Shown piece by piece: positions 19,110-28,125 of a DNA stretch of 64,000 bases. The position numbers and the translations under genes were made by a program. Every line of letters begins with the position of its first letter. The stretch's first letter is position 1. The notes beneath the pieces were generated by a model, which worked only from the letters and a program-made list of their open reading frames with translations, ran no database searches and was not told the origin of the DNA. Source of the DNA: Planctellipticum variicoloris (GTDB lineage Bacteria > Planctomycetota > Planctomycetia > Planctomycetales > Planctomycetaceae); contig NZ_CP130886.1 in NCBI RefSeq assembly GCF_030622045.1, positions 5,836,001-5,900,000 on the forward strand, read 5' to 3'.

Positions 19110-20312
19110 TTAAAGCTCGCCGCGGAAGGCGCGGTACACCAACGAGTCGAATGCTCGATTGGCCGCGTCCAATCCATCGACCATTTTCTGCTTTGTCCCG
19201 CCGGTAAACGACTTGACGGCCCGAAACTGTTTCTGCTTCTCAAAGCTGGGTAGCTGAATTGATGTGTCCCTCAGTTCGCCTGTTTTCATGAACGAGTAGG
19301 CGTCTGGTTTAGCATTGGCTCGAAGGCGGGCAACTCGATCTGGAAAAAACGTAAACAGAGCGGCAACGTATTCAGGTACGACGATGCCCCGGTTCAAAGT
19401 CATTCGGATCAGATTTGTTCCAATGATTGAATGACTGCTGGAAGGTGTCGCCACGCACATTCTACCTACGGTGCCTGCTCGTGATATTAAAATGTCACCC
19501 TGATCGACTCGATAGGCATCAAGCGCGGGATACTTCGACGGTGCAATATAGAGGCAGCCATTCTCGACAAAGTCGTCTGGCTTGATGTTGTCGATTCCCC
19601 AAACTGGAATACCAGAACTGGTGTATTCGGACTTCTGAAGTGCAGTTCCAAAGGGGCCACAGCGTACTCCTCCTCGCGACTCATCGAGGACATCATTGAT
19701 TTTTACCAGTGGCCAGTTCTTGGAATTCAATGCCGGATCGCCGAACATCTCCAGGAACGTCGACCGCAGGAACTGGTCGGTCAGGGCCAGCGCCGCCTGC
19801 CGCTTCCGCCGCACCCCGTCCGCCTGGTCCAGAATCGCCGCAATCCGCCGCTGCTCGGGCAGGGGCGGGAGGGGGATTTCGAATCGGCCGAAGAAGTCGG
19901 TTGGCACCCGCTGCTGCCCACCGGTACCGGTAAAACTCGACTCCGCGGACTGTCGAAAAAAGGGACTCCAGATCATGTGGAAGAGGTAACGTGGGTCGGT
20001 GTGCGGCTTGGCTCGCAGCACATGGAACTCCGTCGAACCAAACCCGAACTCCGTCGGCATGTTGTCCGTCACCGCCGCTTTGCCATTCTGCATGCATGGG
20101 GTGATTTTTGCGGATAGGACATCCCCACGCCGAAAAAACGTGTAGCCCTTCAACAGTTCCGACAATGGCCGCGGCTGATAGGCCACAACGAACCCTCGCT
20201 CAGACACGTCTGCCATCCCGACAAATGACGCGGCAAAGTCCGCACCCGAGCGTAGCTCGCTGGGCATGCGGGGATTCACTTCCGCAGCCTCGCTGACGGG
20301 CACGCGTTTCAT
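19110..20312 (-). CDS. hsdS: Type I restriction-modification, S (specificity) subunit
   Basis: 400 residues with two target-recognition domains. The first ends in FFGRFEIPLPPLPEQRRIAAILDQAD, the standard end of an S-subunit TRD followed by its spacer helix. The second contains CGPFGTALQKSEYTSSGIPVW, then GDILISRAGTVGRM, and ends ELRDTSIQLPSFEKQKQF. This subunit sets the bipartite DNA sequence that HsdM methylates and HsdR restricts. Its ATG overlaps the hsdM stop by 4 bases (ATGA), so the two are translationally coupled. The target sequence cannot be predicted from the protein alone. Confidence 0.93.
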   Translation of the reverse strand: MKRVPVSEAAEVNPRMPSELRSGADFAASFVGMADVSERGFVVAYQPRPLSELLKGYTFFRRGDVLSAKITPCMQNGKAAVTDNMPTEFGFGSTEFHVLRAKPHTDPRYLFHMIWSPFFRQSAESSFTGTGGQQRVPTDFFGRFEIPLPPLPEQRRIAAILDQADGVRRKRQAALALTDQFLRSTFLEMFGDPALNSKNWPLVKINDVLDESRGGVRCGPFGTALQKSEYTSSGIPVWGIDNIKPDDFVENGCLYIAPSKYPALDAYRVDQGDILISRAGTVGRMCVATPSSSHSIIGTNLIRMTLNRGIVVPEYVAALFTFFPDRVARLRANAKPDAYSFMKTGELRDTSIQLPSFEKQKQFRAVKSFTGGTKQKMVDGLDAANRAFDSLVYRAFRGEL

Positions 20313-21775
20313 CCCAGCATCCCCCGCAGCGTCTTCAGGTCCGCGGTGATCTCGGCTTCGAGAGACTCCAGCTTATCTAAAAACCACGATGGCGGAGGAT
20401 ACTGCTTCTCCTCATACGCGATCTCCTTGTAGCGGTTGATCGACAGGTCGTACTTGTTGGACCGGATCTCGGCCACCGGCACGAAAAACGCCTTTGACTG
20501 CCGGTCTGTATCCACCTCCGGGCTCCGCGACCGCCACCGCTCCAGCAGGTCCGGCAGGTCGTTGCGGTCCGGCGTCGGGTCCCGCTTGTCGTCCAGCGAA
20601 TACCCGTCCGCCTCCATGTCGTAGAACCAGACGTGGTCCGTCCCGCCGGAATTCGTCTTCGTGAACAGCAGGATTGCCGTCGACACCCCGGCGTACGGCT
20701 TGAACACCCCCGACGGCATACTGATCACTCCGTCCAGCTTGTGCCCGTCGACCAGCGTCTGCCGGACTTGCTGATGGGCCGTCGACGAGCCAAACAACAC
20801 GCCGTCCGGCACGATGCACGCACACCGCCCGCCCGGCTTGAGCTGGGCCAGGAACAGCGCCAGGAACAGCAGCTCGGTCTTCTTGGTCTTGGTCATCTGC
20901 AGCAGGTCTTTGGCGACCGCCGCATGGTCCAGCGAGCCCTTAAACGGCGGATTGGCCAGAATCAGCGTGTAGCGGTCCCGCAGGTCTCCGCCATCGTCCT
21001 GCGACAGGGCGTCGATTCGGCGGATGTCCGGGCTTTCGACGCCGTGGAGCATCATGTTCATCGCGCCAATGCGGAGCATGGAGGCGTCGAAGTCGGACCC
21101 GTGGAACATACCGTGCTGAAAATGCTCGGCCTGCTTCTTGTTGTGGAACAGCTTCGGATGATGCTTCCGCAGGTATTCCCCGGCGGCCACCAGGAAGCCG
21201 CAGGTCCCCGACGCGGGGTCGCAGATGCTGTCGGCAGGAGTGGGAGCGACCAGGTCGACCATCAGCCGGATGATGTGCCGCGGGGTGCGGAACTGCCCGT
21301 TGACGCCGGCCTGGGCGATCTTGGACAGCAGGTATTCGTAGAGGTCCCCCTTGGTGTCGCGGTCCTCCATCGGGATGGCGCTGATCAGCGTGACGGCCCG
21401 TTCGAGCAGGGCGGGCGTGGGGATGATGAAGACGGCATCCTTCATGAACTCCCGGAACGCAGCCCCGCCGGTGCCGTTGAGGGTCCGCAGAAACGGAAAG
21501 ACCTCGTCGCGGAACAGCAGAAACATCTCGCCGGCTTCGAGGTCTTTGAACCGCGACCAGCGCAGCTTCTGCTGCCTTTTGGCGAACAGCGGGTTCTCGA
21601 CCGGCGTACCGAGCAGGTTGGCCTGGGACTCCTTGAGGGTCTCCAGCTCATCGAGCCGGCGGGCGAAGAGCAGGTAGGTGATCTGCTCGATGACCGACAG
21701 CGGATTGCTGATCCCCCCGGACCAGAACTGATCCCACAGACGGTCGACCTGCGACTTGACGGGCCCTGTGATCAA
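20309..21775 (-). CDS. hsdM: Type I restriction-modification, M (methyltransferase) subunit
   Basis: 488 residues. The N-terminal HsdM_N helical domain (LWDQFWSGGISNPLSVIEQ) is followed by an N6-adenine methyltransferase domain with the SAM-binding motif DPASGTCGFLVAAGEYL and the catalytic motif LILANPPFKG. Methylates adenine in the target given by HsdS. First gene of the minus-strand operon. The chosen start is TTG at 21775, preceded by an AGGGAAAGG-like ribosome site; no ATG fits the conserved N-terminus. The promoter should lie in the 211-base gap shared with the divergent darT gene. Confidence 0.93.
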   Translation of the reverse strand: MITGPVKSQVDRLWDQFWSGGISNPLSVIEQITYLLFARRLDELETLKESQANLLGTPVENPLFAKRQQKLRWSRFKDLEAGEMFLLFRDEVFPFLRTLNGTGGAAFREFMKDAVFIIPTPALLERAVTLISAIPMEDRDTKGDLYEYLLSKIAQAGVNGQFRTPRHIIRLMVDLVAPTPADSICDPASGTCGFLVAAGEYLRKHHPKLFHNKKQAEHFQHGMFHGSDFDASMLRIGAMNMMLHGVESPDIRRIDALSQDDGGDLRDRYTLILANPPFKGSLDHAAVAKDLLQMTKTKKTELLFLALFLAQLKPGGRCACIVPDGVLFGSSTAHQQVRQTLVDGHKLDGVISMPSGVFKPYAGVSTAILLFTKTNSGGTDHVWFYDMEADGYSLDDKRDPTPDRNDLPDLLERWRSRSPEVDTDRQSKAFFVPVAEIRSNKYDLSINRYKEIAYEEKQYPPPSWFLDKLESLEAEITADLKTLRGMLG

Positions 21776-21986
21776 CCTGCGGAACCTTTCCCTGGGGAGA
21801 CTCTGAGCGGGACTGCCGGTGCAGACCGACAGCGTGGAAGGGATTACAGCAGATGGAGGGGGGCGGGCTCAATGGTGTTGGGCGAAACCGGGCCGCTTGT
21901 CGCTGTGTACTGGCGCGTGATCCACGGTAATATCGGCCCCAGCACCGCAGGGGGCCACCGGAACAGAAGGAGTTCAATGTCGGGCA
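21776..21986. promoter_or_regulatory. Divergent promoter region between hsdM and darT
   Basis: A 211-base gap separates hsdM (minus) from darT (plus), so both operons must be read from here. Specific -35 and -10 boxes could not be fixed. A GGAG ribosome-site candidate (ccgaacagaaggag) precedes darT by about 15 bases. Confidence 0.4.
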
Positions 21987-22625
21987 ATGGTTGACGTCAC
22001 GCCGGAGAAAGCCTGGATTTTCCGCATCACGCACATCGACAACGTGGCGTGGGTCCTTGAGCACGGCCTGCACTGCCGGAACTGCGGTCAGTCGGACCCG
22101 AATTATCGCGAAATCGGCAATCCAGAGCTGATCGGCAAGCGGGCTGGCCGGGCTGTCGAGATCCCGCCCGGCGGGACGCTGAGCGACTACATCCCCTTCT
22201 ATTTCACGCCGCATTCTCCGATGCTGCTGAACATCAAGACCGGCCACGGGGGCGTGCGGCAAACCCCGATGGACGACATCGCAATTGTCACCACGTCACT
22301 GCACCAGATTGCCCAGCACGGCATCCCGTTCGTGTTCACGGATCGGCATGCCTACCTGCAGGCGGCCCGGTTCAGTTCCAGCTTGGACGACTTAAACTGG
22401 ATCGACTGGCCACTGCTGCGCAGCCGGAATTTCCAGCGAAGCCCTGACGATCCCGGTCGTTTTGAGCGGTATCAGGCTGAAGCCCTGATTCACCAGTATC
22501 TACCGGTCTCGGCGCTGATGGGGGTTGCCTGCTACAACCCCGCCGCGGCCGAACGAGTCCGTCGCGAACTGGAACGTCTGACGGTATCCTTGAAAGTTGC
22601 CGTGATACCTTCCTGGTACTTCTGA
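21987..22625 (+). CDS. darT: DarT-like DNA ADP-ribosyltransferase toxin
   Basis: 212 residues of the DUF4433/DarT family. Conserved features are the NAD-binding start FRITHIDNVAWVLEHGLHC, the core YIPFYFTPHSPMLLNI, the loop FVFTDRHAYLQAARF with WIDW, and RYQAEALIHQYLP, which carries the probable catalytic glutamate. Known members transfer ADP-ribose from NAD to thymidine bases in single-stranded DNA and act as the toxin of DarTG, which blocks phage replication. The stop overlaps the darG ATG by one base, so the two are coupled. ATG 21987 matches the family N-terminus. Confidence 0.92.
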   Translation: MVDVTPEKAWIFRITHIDNVAWVLEHGLHCRNCGQSDPNYREIGNPELIGKRAGRAVEIPPGGTLSDYIPFYFTPHSPMLLNIKTGHGGVRQTPMDDIAIVTTSLHQIAQHGIPFVFTDRHAYLQAARFSSSLDDLNWIDWPLLRSRNFQRSPDDPGRFERYQAEALIHQYLPVSALMGVACYNPAAAERVRRELERLTVSLKVAVIPSWYF

Positions 22626-23740
22626 TGATCCGCTACACGACCGGCAATCTGCTGGAAGACCCCTCCGAAGCCCTGGTCAACACCGTCAATGAAGTCGGTG
22701 TGATGGGCAAGGGGATTGCGCTGATGTTCCGGGAAGAGTTCCCGGAAAACACCCGCGCCTACGTCGAGGCTTGCAAGGCCGGAACGCTGCAGGTCGGGAA
22801 AATGCTGGTCACCGTTCAGAAGGAGTTGGTCGGCCCGAAGTGGGTCATCAATTTCCCGACCAAAAAGCACTGGCGTAACCCCTCGAAGATGGAGTGGATT
22901 CGCAGCGGCCTGAAGGATCTGGTGCGGGTCATCCGCGAATCTGGCATCCGCTCGATTGCGGTTCCGCCGCTCGGGTGCGGCAACGGCGGGCTGGAGTGGT
23001 CGCAGGTCCGCCAGGAAATCGAGACGGCTTTTGCGGAGCTGCCGAACGTCGACGTCACGGTTTATGCGCCGACGTCCGAGTATCAGAACACGGCCAAGCG
23101 TTCCGGCTTGACCGAGCTGACGCCTGCCAGAGCCCTGGTTGCGGAACTGGTGCGTCGGTATTCCGTGCTTGGGCTGGACTGCACGAACCTTGAAGTCCAG
23201 AAACTGGCCTGGTTTCTGCATCGCTCTTCGATTCGACAGGGGCTCAGCGATCCGCTGGACCTGCGATTTTCCGCGAACAAGTACGGTCCGTACGCGGACA
23301 GTTTGCGGCATCTGCTGGATGGTCTCGACGGGAGCTACCTGCACTGCGAAAAACGGCTGGCCGACGCCGGCCCGTTCGACCTGATCTGGTTCGAGGACAG
23401 CCAGCGGGAGCGGGTGGTGTCCTATCTACAGGAGCAGCCTGCCGCGACATATGCCGGAGCGCTGGAGCACACCGCGGAGATCATCGACGGCTTTGAGTCC
23501 CCTCTGGGGCTGGAATTGCTGGCGACGGTCGACTGGCTGCTTTCGAAACAGAGGGCAGCCCCCACGGTCGATTCGCTTCGCGGTGCACTGGCCGAATGGC
23601 CGGCGGGGCATGCTGCCGGCCGGCGAAAGCAGAAGCTGTTCGATGACCGTTTGCTGACACTGGCGCTGGACCGATTGCAGCGCGCCATGCCGCCGGTCGA
23701 TGAGGATTCGATGACTCCGCATGTAGAAGTCGAGTTGTAG
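22625..23740 (+). CDS. darG: DarG-like macrodomain antitoxin
   Basis: 371 residues. An N-terminal macro domain (residues 1-155) has TGNLLEDPSEALVNTVNEVGVMGKGIAL, FPTKKHWRNPSKMEW and SIAVPPLGCGNGGLEW; it removes ADP-ribose from DNA. The C-terminal region from about 165 (ELTPARALVAELVRRYSVLG, then FLHRSSIRQGLSDPLDLRF) corresponds to the part of DarG that binds and neutralises DarT. Immediately follows darT. A complete, intact-looking toxin-antitoxin pair with a defence role. Confidence 0.92.
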   Translation: MIRYTTGNLLEDPSEALVNTVNEVGVMGKGIALMFREEFPENTRAYVEACKAGTLQVGKMLVTVQKELVGPKWVINFPTKKHWRNPSKMEWIRSGLKDLVRVIRESGIRSIAVPPLGCGNGGLEWSQVRQEIETAFAELPNVDVTVYAPTSEYQNTAKRSGLTELTPARALVAELVRRYSVLGLDCTNLEVQKLAWFLHRSSIRQGLSDPLDLRFSANKYGPYADSLRHLLDGLDGSYLHCEKRLADAGPFDLIWFEDSQRERVVSYLQEQPAATYAGALEHTAEIIDGFESPLGLELLATVDWLLSKQRAAPTVDSLRGALAEWPAGHAAGRRKQKLFDDRLLTLALDRLQRAMPPVDEDSMTPHVEVEL

Positions 23741-23800
23741 GCCCGGTTGTTACCGCAGGCCGTGTTCCGTCGCGATGATGGCAACCTGTGGAGAACCGCC

Positions 23801-24136
23801 GTGGAGACACCGAAATCCCGTCGTCCGCTCGTAAAGCTGCCGCAACGGAGCAGCCCCGTGGTCATCACACCGGCCGCGTTACGACCGCCTCAGGAGGTGC
23901 TGGTCGAGAATCGGCTGGCCTGGAGTTATGAAGACCTGGCGCTGATGACCGGACTGAGCAGACCGACCCTGCGAAACCTGGTGCTGAATCATGGTTTCCC
24001 GCACGTCCGGATTGGCCACCGGGTGCTGTTTACGCCGGAATCGGTCCGCGACTGGTTCGCCACGCAGGTGGTGAGACTGCCGCCGGGCACAGAAGCGATT
24101 GTCGACGATGACGCCGATGTTGAAGCCGATGAGTGA
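23801..24136 (+). CDS. Helix-turn-helix DNA-binding protein, excisionase/MerR-like
   Basis: 111 residues from GTG 23801 (a TTG at 23747 would add 18). The core WSYEDLALMTGLSRPTLRNLVLNHGFPHVRIGHRVLFTPESVRDWF is the helix-turn-helix_17/excisionase-type wing found in small phage and plasmid regulators. The C-terminus is acidic (VDDDADVEADE). It follows darG by 60 bases and its stop overlaps the GTG at 24133, so it may belong to the same transcript and could regulate it. A second, shorter member of the family lies at 29209. Confidence 0.75.
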   Translation: METPKSRRPLVKLPQRSSPVVITPAALRPPQEVLVENRLAWSYEDLALMTGLSRPTLRNLVLNHGFPHVRIGHRVLFTPESVRDWFATQVVRLPPGTEAIVDDDADVEADE

Positions 24137-24159
24137 TTGCCCCCTGGGAGCTGCGACCA

Positions 24160-25272
24160 ATGCCGATTGAAGTGGGAATCTGGAAGCTGACCGACGGCAA
24201 GGGCGACGGAAAACCCCAGCGGGTCGAACTGGCCGCGCTGGACCTGGAATCGCGTTTGGAAGATGCGCTGGCGGCTGACCTGGGGATGCTCGACCCTGAC
24301 CTGCTGCTCATCAGCCGGCAAGTGATCACCGAGCACGGCGGCCGGATTGACCTGTTGGCGATGGACGCGGAAGGCCAACTGGTCATCGCCGAACTCAAGC
24401 GGGACAAGACGCCGCGGGACATCGTCGCGCAGGCTCTGGATTATGCATCGTGGGTGCAGAACCTGTCGCGGGACCGGATTTCCGAACTGTATGAGCGATT
24501 TCACGTCGGCCAGTCGCTGGAGGCTGGCTTTGAGGAGCGGTTCGGCAATTCGCTACCCGAAGAAATCAACCTGTCCCACCGCATGGTCATCGTGGCGGCC
24601 TCCATCGACCCGGCCACCGAGCGGATCATCAACTACCTGGCTGACAACTTCGCGGTCCCGCTGAACGCCGCGTTCTTTCAGTATTTCCGGGACGGGGCCA
24701 GCGAGTATCTGACGCGGACCTGGCTGATCGATCCTGCCGCGGTAGAAGCCCGCAACGAACGGTCGCGCGGTAGAGGAGTACCGTTGCCGTGGAACGGCGA
24801 AGATTTCTATGTGAATTTCGGGGACAACACTGCGGACGGGGAAGGTGTCCACCGAAGCTGGGAGGACGCGCGGCGCTACGGTTTCGTTTCGGCCGGCGGG
24901 GCTCCCCGGTTTGCGCGTGCGATGGCTCGGCTACCCCTGGGAAAGCGGGTCTTCGCCTATATCCCCAAGCACGGCTATGTAGGCGTGGGGACCGTTATCG
25001 AGGAAGCGCGGCCTGCCACGGAGGTAGAAGTTGAGGTCGGCGGAAAACGGATTCCGCTGCTGAGTGCTCCACTTTCCGCCGCGAAGATGGTGGAGAACGC
25101 TGCAAATCCGGAGACCTGTGACCACGTGGTACGGGTGGAGTGGGACCATGCCGTTCCCAAGGCGGAAGCGTTTTGGGAGACGGGGCTGTTCGCTAAGCCG
25201 AACGCAGTCTGCAAGCTGCGGAGCCGGGAGACGCTGGAAAAGCTGGCAGAGCGGTTTCCGGTGGAGGAGTAG
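24160..25272 (+). CDS. PD-(D/E)XK nuclease (DUF91/NucS-like) with C-terminal PUA/EVE-like domain
   Basis: 370 residues from ATG 24160 (MPIEVGIWKL). A GTG at 24133 overlapping the previous stop is the alternative. The nuclease core is RQVITEHGGRIDLLAMDAE with D64 and VIAELKRDKTPRDIV with E78 and K80, as in DUF91/NucS-type endonucleases. The C-terminal part from about residue 205 reads WEDARRYGFVSAGG, then GKRVFAYIPKHGYVGVGTV, which resembles PUA/EVE-like barrels that in other enzymes read modified bases. If so, this is a candidate modification-dependent restriction enzyme. That role is inferred from domain order and the defence neighbourhood. Confidence 0.78.
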   Translation: MPIEVGIWKLTDGKGDGKPQRVELAALDLESRLEDALAADLGMLDPDLLLISRQVITEHGGRIDLLAMDAEGQLVIAELKRDKTPRDIVAQALDYASWVQNLSRDRISELYERFHVGQSLEAGFEERFGNSLPEEINLSHRMVIVAASIDPATERIINYLADNFAVPLNAAFFQYFRDGASEYLTRTWLIDPAAVEARNERSRGRGVPLPWNGEDFYVNFGDNTADGEGVHRSWEDARRYGFVSAGGAPRFARAMARLPLGKRVFAYIPKHGYVGVGTVIEEARPATEVEVEVGGKRIPLLSAPLSAAKMVENAANPETCDHVVRVEWDHAVPKAEAFWETGLFAKPNAVCKLRSRETLEKLAERFPVEE

Positions 25273-25352
25273 AACCGGGTGGCCGGTATCGCTGTCGCTG
25301 CCTGTGCGGCTTCCCACCATCGCGGAAACGGCTCCCAGTTGGCCGCCTTGAA

Positions 25353-25700
25353 TCAGCCGGGCTTGCCGCTCTGCAACCGGTTCAAAACGGTCCAGACCTC
25401 CCCGTACAGGCTGGACCTGGCTTTCCCCTGCTGGCGGGCCACTTCATTTTTGAAGTTGTCGTAGTCGATGTCGGTGGCCAGCCGGGCGGCGGCCTGGCTG
25501 AAGGCGTCCCGCGGAACCTGTGCCCGGTAGCGGTAGTCGGCCTGCGGGTCTTCCTGGATCTCTCCCAGCTCCGGCAGATATTTCGCCCGCAGCGTGTCGA
25601 GATCGGCGCGGACGCGGGAGCGGACCGTCAACGTCCCGGCGTCGCGGTCCCACGGCTTCTCCACAACGCTGAAGAATCCCGCCGTCGTCATCAGCCACAT
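25353..25700 (-). CDS. Conserved hypothetical protein (MWLMTTAGFFSVV family)
   Basis: 115 residues from ATG 25700. It starts MWLMTTAGFFSVVEKPWD and continues TLTVRSRVRADLDTLRAKYLPEL, ADYRYRAQVPRDAF and DIDYDNFKNEVARQQGKAR, ending near EVWTVLNRL. I recognise this as a small, widespread bacterial family without assigned function. A longer open frame extends upstream but has low-complexity, non-protein-like sequence. It is oriented opposite to its neighbours and is probably a single-gene unit. Confidence 0.72.
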   Translation of the reverse strand: MWLMTTAGFFSVVEKPWDRDAGTLTVRSRVRADLDTLRAKYLPELGEIQEDPQADYRYRAQVPRDAFSQAAARLATDIDYDNFKNEVARQQGKARSSLYGEVWTVLNRLQSGKPG

Positions 25701-26855
25701 CGCATACCCTCTCGGTAGGGGACAGTCCGCCGCGACGTGTCGCAGTCGCTGAACGATACAGGAGAACAGACCGCATCCGGAAAGCGATGTCAACCGCGCG
25801 GCGGGACCGGCGGCGGCCGTCGTCGAATTTCGATGACCGTTGAGGCCGGGCAGTTCGCCGCCGATGACATTTGGCCGGCACCCCGTGGCGCGAGGCTTTG
25901 GATTGAGCGACCACCGTCGATGACCGTTGAGCGGGACGACGTGCCGAACCGCGGCTTTCAAATGTGAATTTGATCGACCCGACGCGGGCGAACCACAAAA
26001 ATCTGTTCGTCTGGCCACGAAAATGAGGTCAGGCGCGCCAAGTATCTTGTCGCGTATGTAACTTAGGTCGATTTTGTGTTTCACCGTAAAGGTTTACGGC
26101 GAGAGTAACGGGGTTGAGTTTTGTATTTTCGGAGGTTGTTTTCGCGACCGCGGCGAGTGGTGACCGCCTCGCTCCTGAAATGTCATCGGCGCGGACACTT
26201 CTGCCTGCGATGACCGTTGGAGGATCGGGGGACCGGCTGGCCGGACCGTCGCGGGTGGGGGGGGCAGTCGTCGAGACCGGCAGCGCCAGCCCAAAACTGG
26301 CAGTCGGGCGATGTCCCTGACGGAACTGGCTCTGGTCGAAATGTCATCGAATTGCCAGTCGGCTCTGACCGCCCTGGGGGGACGCTGCGTCTCACGCATC
26401 CTGAATTGCACGGTGGCCGGCAACGCCAGACCGGCGTCGGAGCCGTGGATTGTCGGAATGCCCCGGATCGTGGCCGCCACCGAATTGATTTTGCCCCGCC
26501 CAACCGTCAAGAATATCGGTGTGCGTCTGTGCGGCCCTGAAAGCCGACTCAGACGCCGTCTACCCAATTCAACCATCCAACCGAGGAATCCACCGGGAGC
26601 ATCTGCCTCCCCTGACTGACAACTTGATTGACGCGCTAGCGTCTGGAACTGCTTCCCGCAAATACCGCCAAACTGAGCCGCAAGGCTCTTTGCTAATGAA
26701 AGCAGTGCCTGGACCGCGCCCCCGAAAGGGGGCGTCGGCCATGTGCTGTTTCATTGGCCCCTTGGCGGGGGTTGCGGGAGCAGTTGTGGTCCGGCGTCCC
26801 TTTTTTCGTTCCGGGACGCCGACGGATGTTCTCCCGCCTCGCCGGAACCCCGCCC
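25701..26855. other. 1.15 kb without a convincing gene; contains CGATGAC repeats and a GAAA hairpin
   Basis: Frames here are low-complexity and none resembles a protein. The stretch holds six of the ten CGATGAC-type repeats described separately. A short hairpin with a GAAA tetraloop (cgccccc/gggggcg, 26717-26734) lies about 120 bases before the zinc-ribbon gene. It lacks a T-run, so it is not a standard terminator. Confidence 0.5.
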
Positions 26856-27930
26856 ATGCTGATCCTGACCGCCTGCCCAAACTGCCAGAAGAGTTTCCGC
26901 GTGGATTCCGCAGCCGTGGGTAAGAATGCCCGCTGCGGAAGCTGCGGCACCAAGTTCCGTGTTACCGAAGCTCAGTCCGCACCAGCCATACCAGCAGAAT
27001 TGCCGGCCGCGGAACCGGAGCTGGCGGACGCGCTGGCCGGGCTTGGTCAGGCTGCCGCTGCCAGTCCGCCGCCCGCTCCCCCGATGATGCCGGCATTCAA
27101 TCCTCCCGCACAGACGCCGCCTCAGCCCGCCGTTGCCCCACTGGCTACCTCACAGCCCGCACCGCCTCCCACGTCACCGGCCAGCACCGGGAGCTTCACG
27201 TTCCGACAGACGCTGATTCTGGTGGCCGTTTTCGGGGTGGTCTGTGCCGTTGCCGGCGTCGGGGCATGGTCGGTCCTGCGACCGCGGACCTTTGTGGAAG
27301 AGCTGAAGGCTGGCCCGAAAGATCCCAAAGCCCTGGCGAAGCAAATCCAGCAGCAGATTCGAGCCAATCGTGGCATCAAGCACTTCCGCGGCAAAGAGAT
27401 TCCGTTCAATGGGGCGCTGGTCGTGGGGCGGCGCGACGCCACCGCGGACGTCAAAGCGTTTGAGGATACATCGTCCTGGATTCCGGTTTCGGGCTGGACC
27501 CAACAGGAATACGACGACCGCAAGAAAAAGGGCTGGATTGTCGAGCTGCCACCGATGCTGGCGGTCAAGCTATTGGAAAGTTCCACGTCCGATTTCTTCA
27601 TGGACGGCTACCGCTACAAAGGCAACCTCGACTTTGAAAAGAAGCTGTATCACGTGGAGATTCTGGAAGGGCCACGGACAGGGCAGAAGTGGTGGATTCA
27701 CGAGCTGAATCTCGTCAAGGACACCGACGACATGGCCCTGCAGGAGCACATGCGCGACCCGGCCCGGCAGGAAGGAAAGACGCAGGGCGAGCGGCAACTC
27801 GACGCGCTGTTCGGAGCGCCGGGCGGACAGTAACGCGGTGTCTGAATTGCGATGACGGTCCCGGCCGTACCCGTCGAAATGTCATCGCACCGGTCCGCGG
27901 TCATCGGACGCCGTGGCTCGAATGTCATCG
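25831..27930. repeat. Ten dispersed CGATGAC(C/A/G) repeats on both strands
   Basis: Copies of CGATGACCGT-type: 25831, 25918 and 26208 (plus), 27850 (plus, CGATGACGGT), and 27898-27906 (minus). Copies of the CGATGACATT(TC) type: 25862 (plus) and 26178-26188, 26338-26349, 27876-27887, 27921-27930 (minus). They fall in the gaps on both sides of the zinc-ribbon gene at 26856-27833 and not inside it. The two types often alternate. This looks like a set of protein-binding sites (operators or iterons) rather than a transposon trace. Confidence 0.65.
26856..27833 (+). CDS. Zinc-ribbon, single-pass membrane protein of unknown function
   Basis: 325 residues from ATG 26856 (MLILTACPNCQKSFRV). An N-terminal MJ0042-type zinc ribbon (CPNC...CGSC) is followed by a Pro/Ala-rich linker, a hydrophobic segment near residues 120-140 (TLILVAVFGVVCAVAGVGAW), and a C-terminal soluble domain that I do not recognise. 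Upstream in-frame ATGs exist at 26754 and 26826, but the ribbon start is the natural one. It is the only gene between two clusters of CGATGAC repeats. The style matches chromosomal planctomycete zinc-ribbon proteins, so the island may have exchanged genes with such a host. Confidence 0.78.
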   Translation: MLILTACPNCQKSFRVDSAAVGKNARCGSCGTKFRVTEAQSAPAIPAELPAAEPELADALAGLGQAAAASPPPAPPMMPAFNPPAQTPPQPAVAPLATSQPAPPPTSPASTGSFTFRQTLILVAVFGVVCAVAGVGAWSVLRPRTFVEELKAGPKDPKALAKQIQQQIRANRGIKHFRGKEIPFNGALVVGRRDATADVKAFEDTSSWIPVSGWTQQEYDDRKKKGWIVELPPMLAVKLLESSTSDFFMDGYRYKGNLDFEKKLYHVEILEGPRTGQKWWIHELNLVKDTDDMALQEHMRDPARQEGKTQGERQLDALFGAPGGQ

Positions 27931-28125
27931 GGCGGACAGAACCGCGCAAAACCTGCGAAAATACTCGAAAACGGCACTCCCAAAGTCTTGCCGCCACCCG
28001 TAGACGGTCTCAACAATGTGGCCATGTTGGTGCAGGGAGGTGAATAGTGCCGCCACGATATGTAGGGAGGTGCGCTCCCAAGTCGCGGCTACTCTCAGCC
28101 CCGGACAGCGTTCAAGGTGGTCATC

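Noticed and set aside
25701-26084. N-terminal extension of the 115-residue minus-strand protein
   Set aside because: The extension is Arg/Pro/Gly-rich, contains the CGATGAC repeats and has no family similarity; ATG 25700 gives the recognised N-terminus.
26094-26576. 160-residue minus-strand frame in the gene-poor stretch
   Set aside because: Arg/Pro/Ser-rich, no domain pattern, and the opposite frame is equally open; probably noncoding.
25831-27930. CRISPR array
   Set aside because: The repeats are about 7-12 bases, irregularly spaced, on both strands and without uniform spacers; no cas genes nearby.
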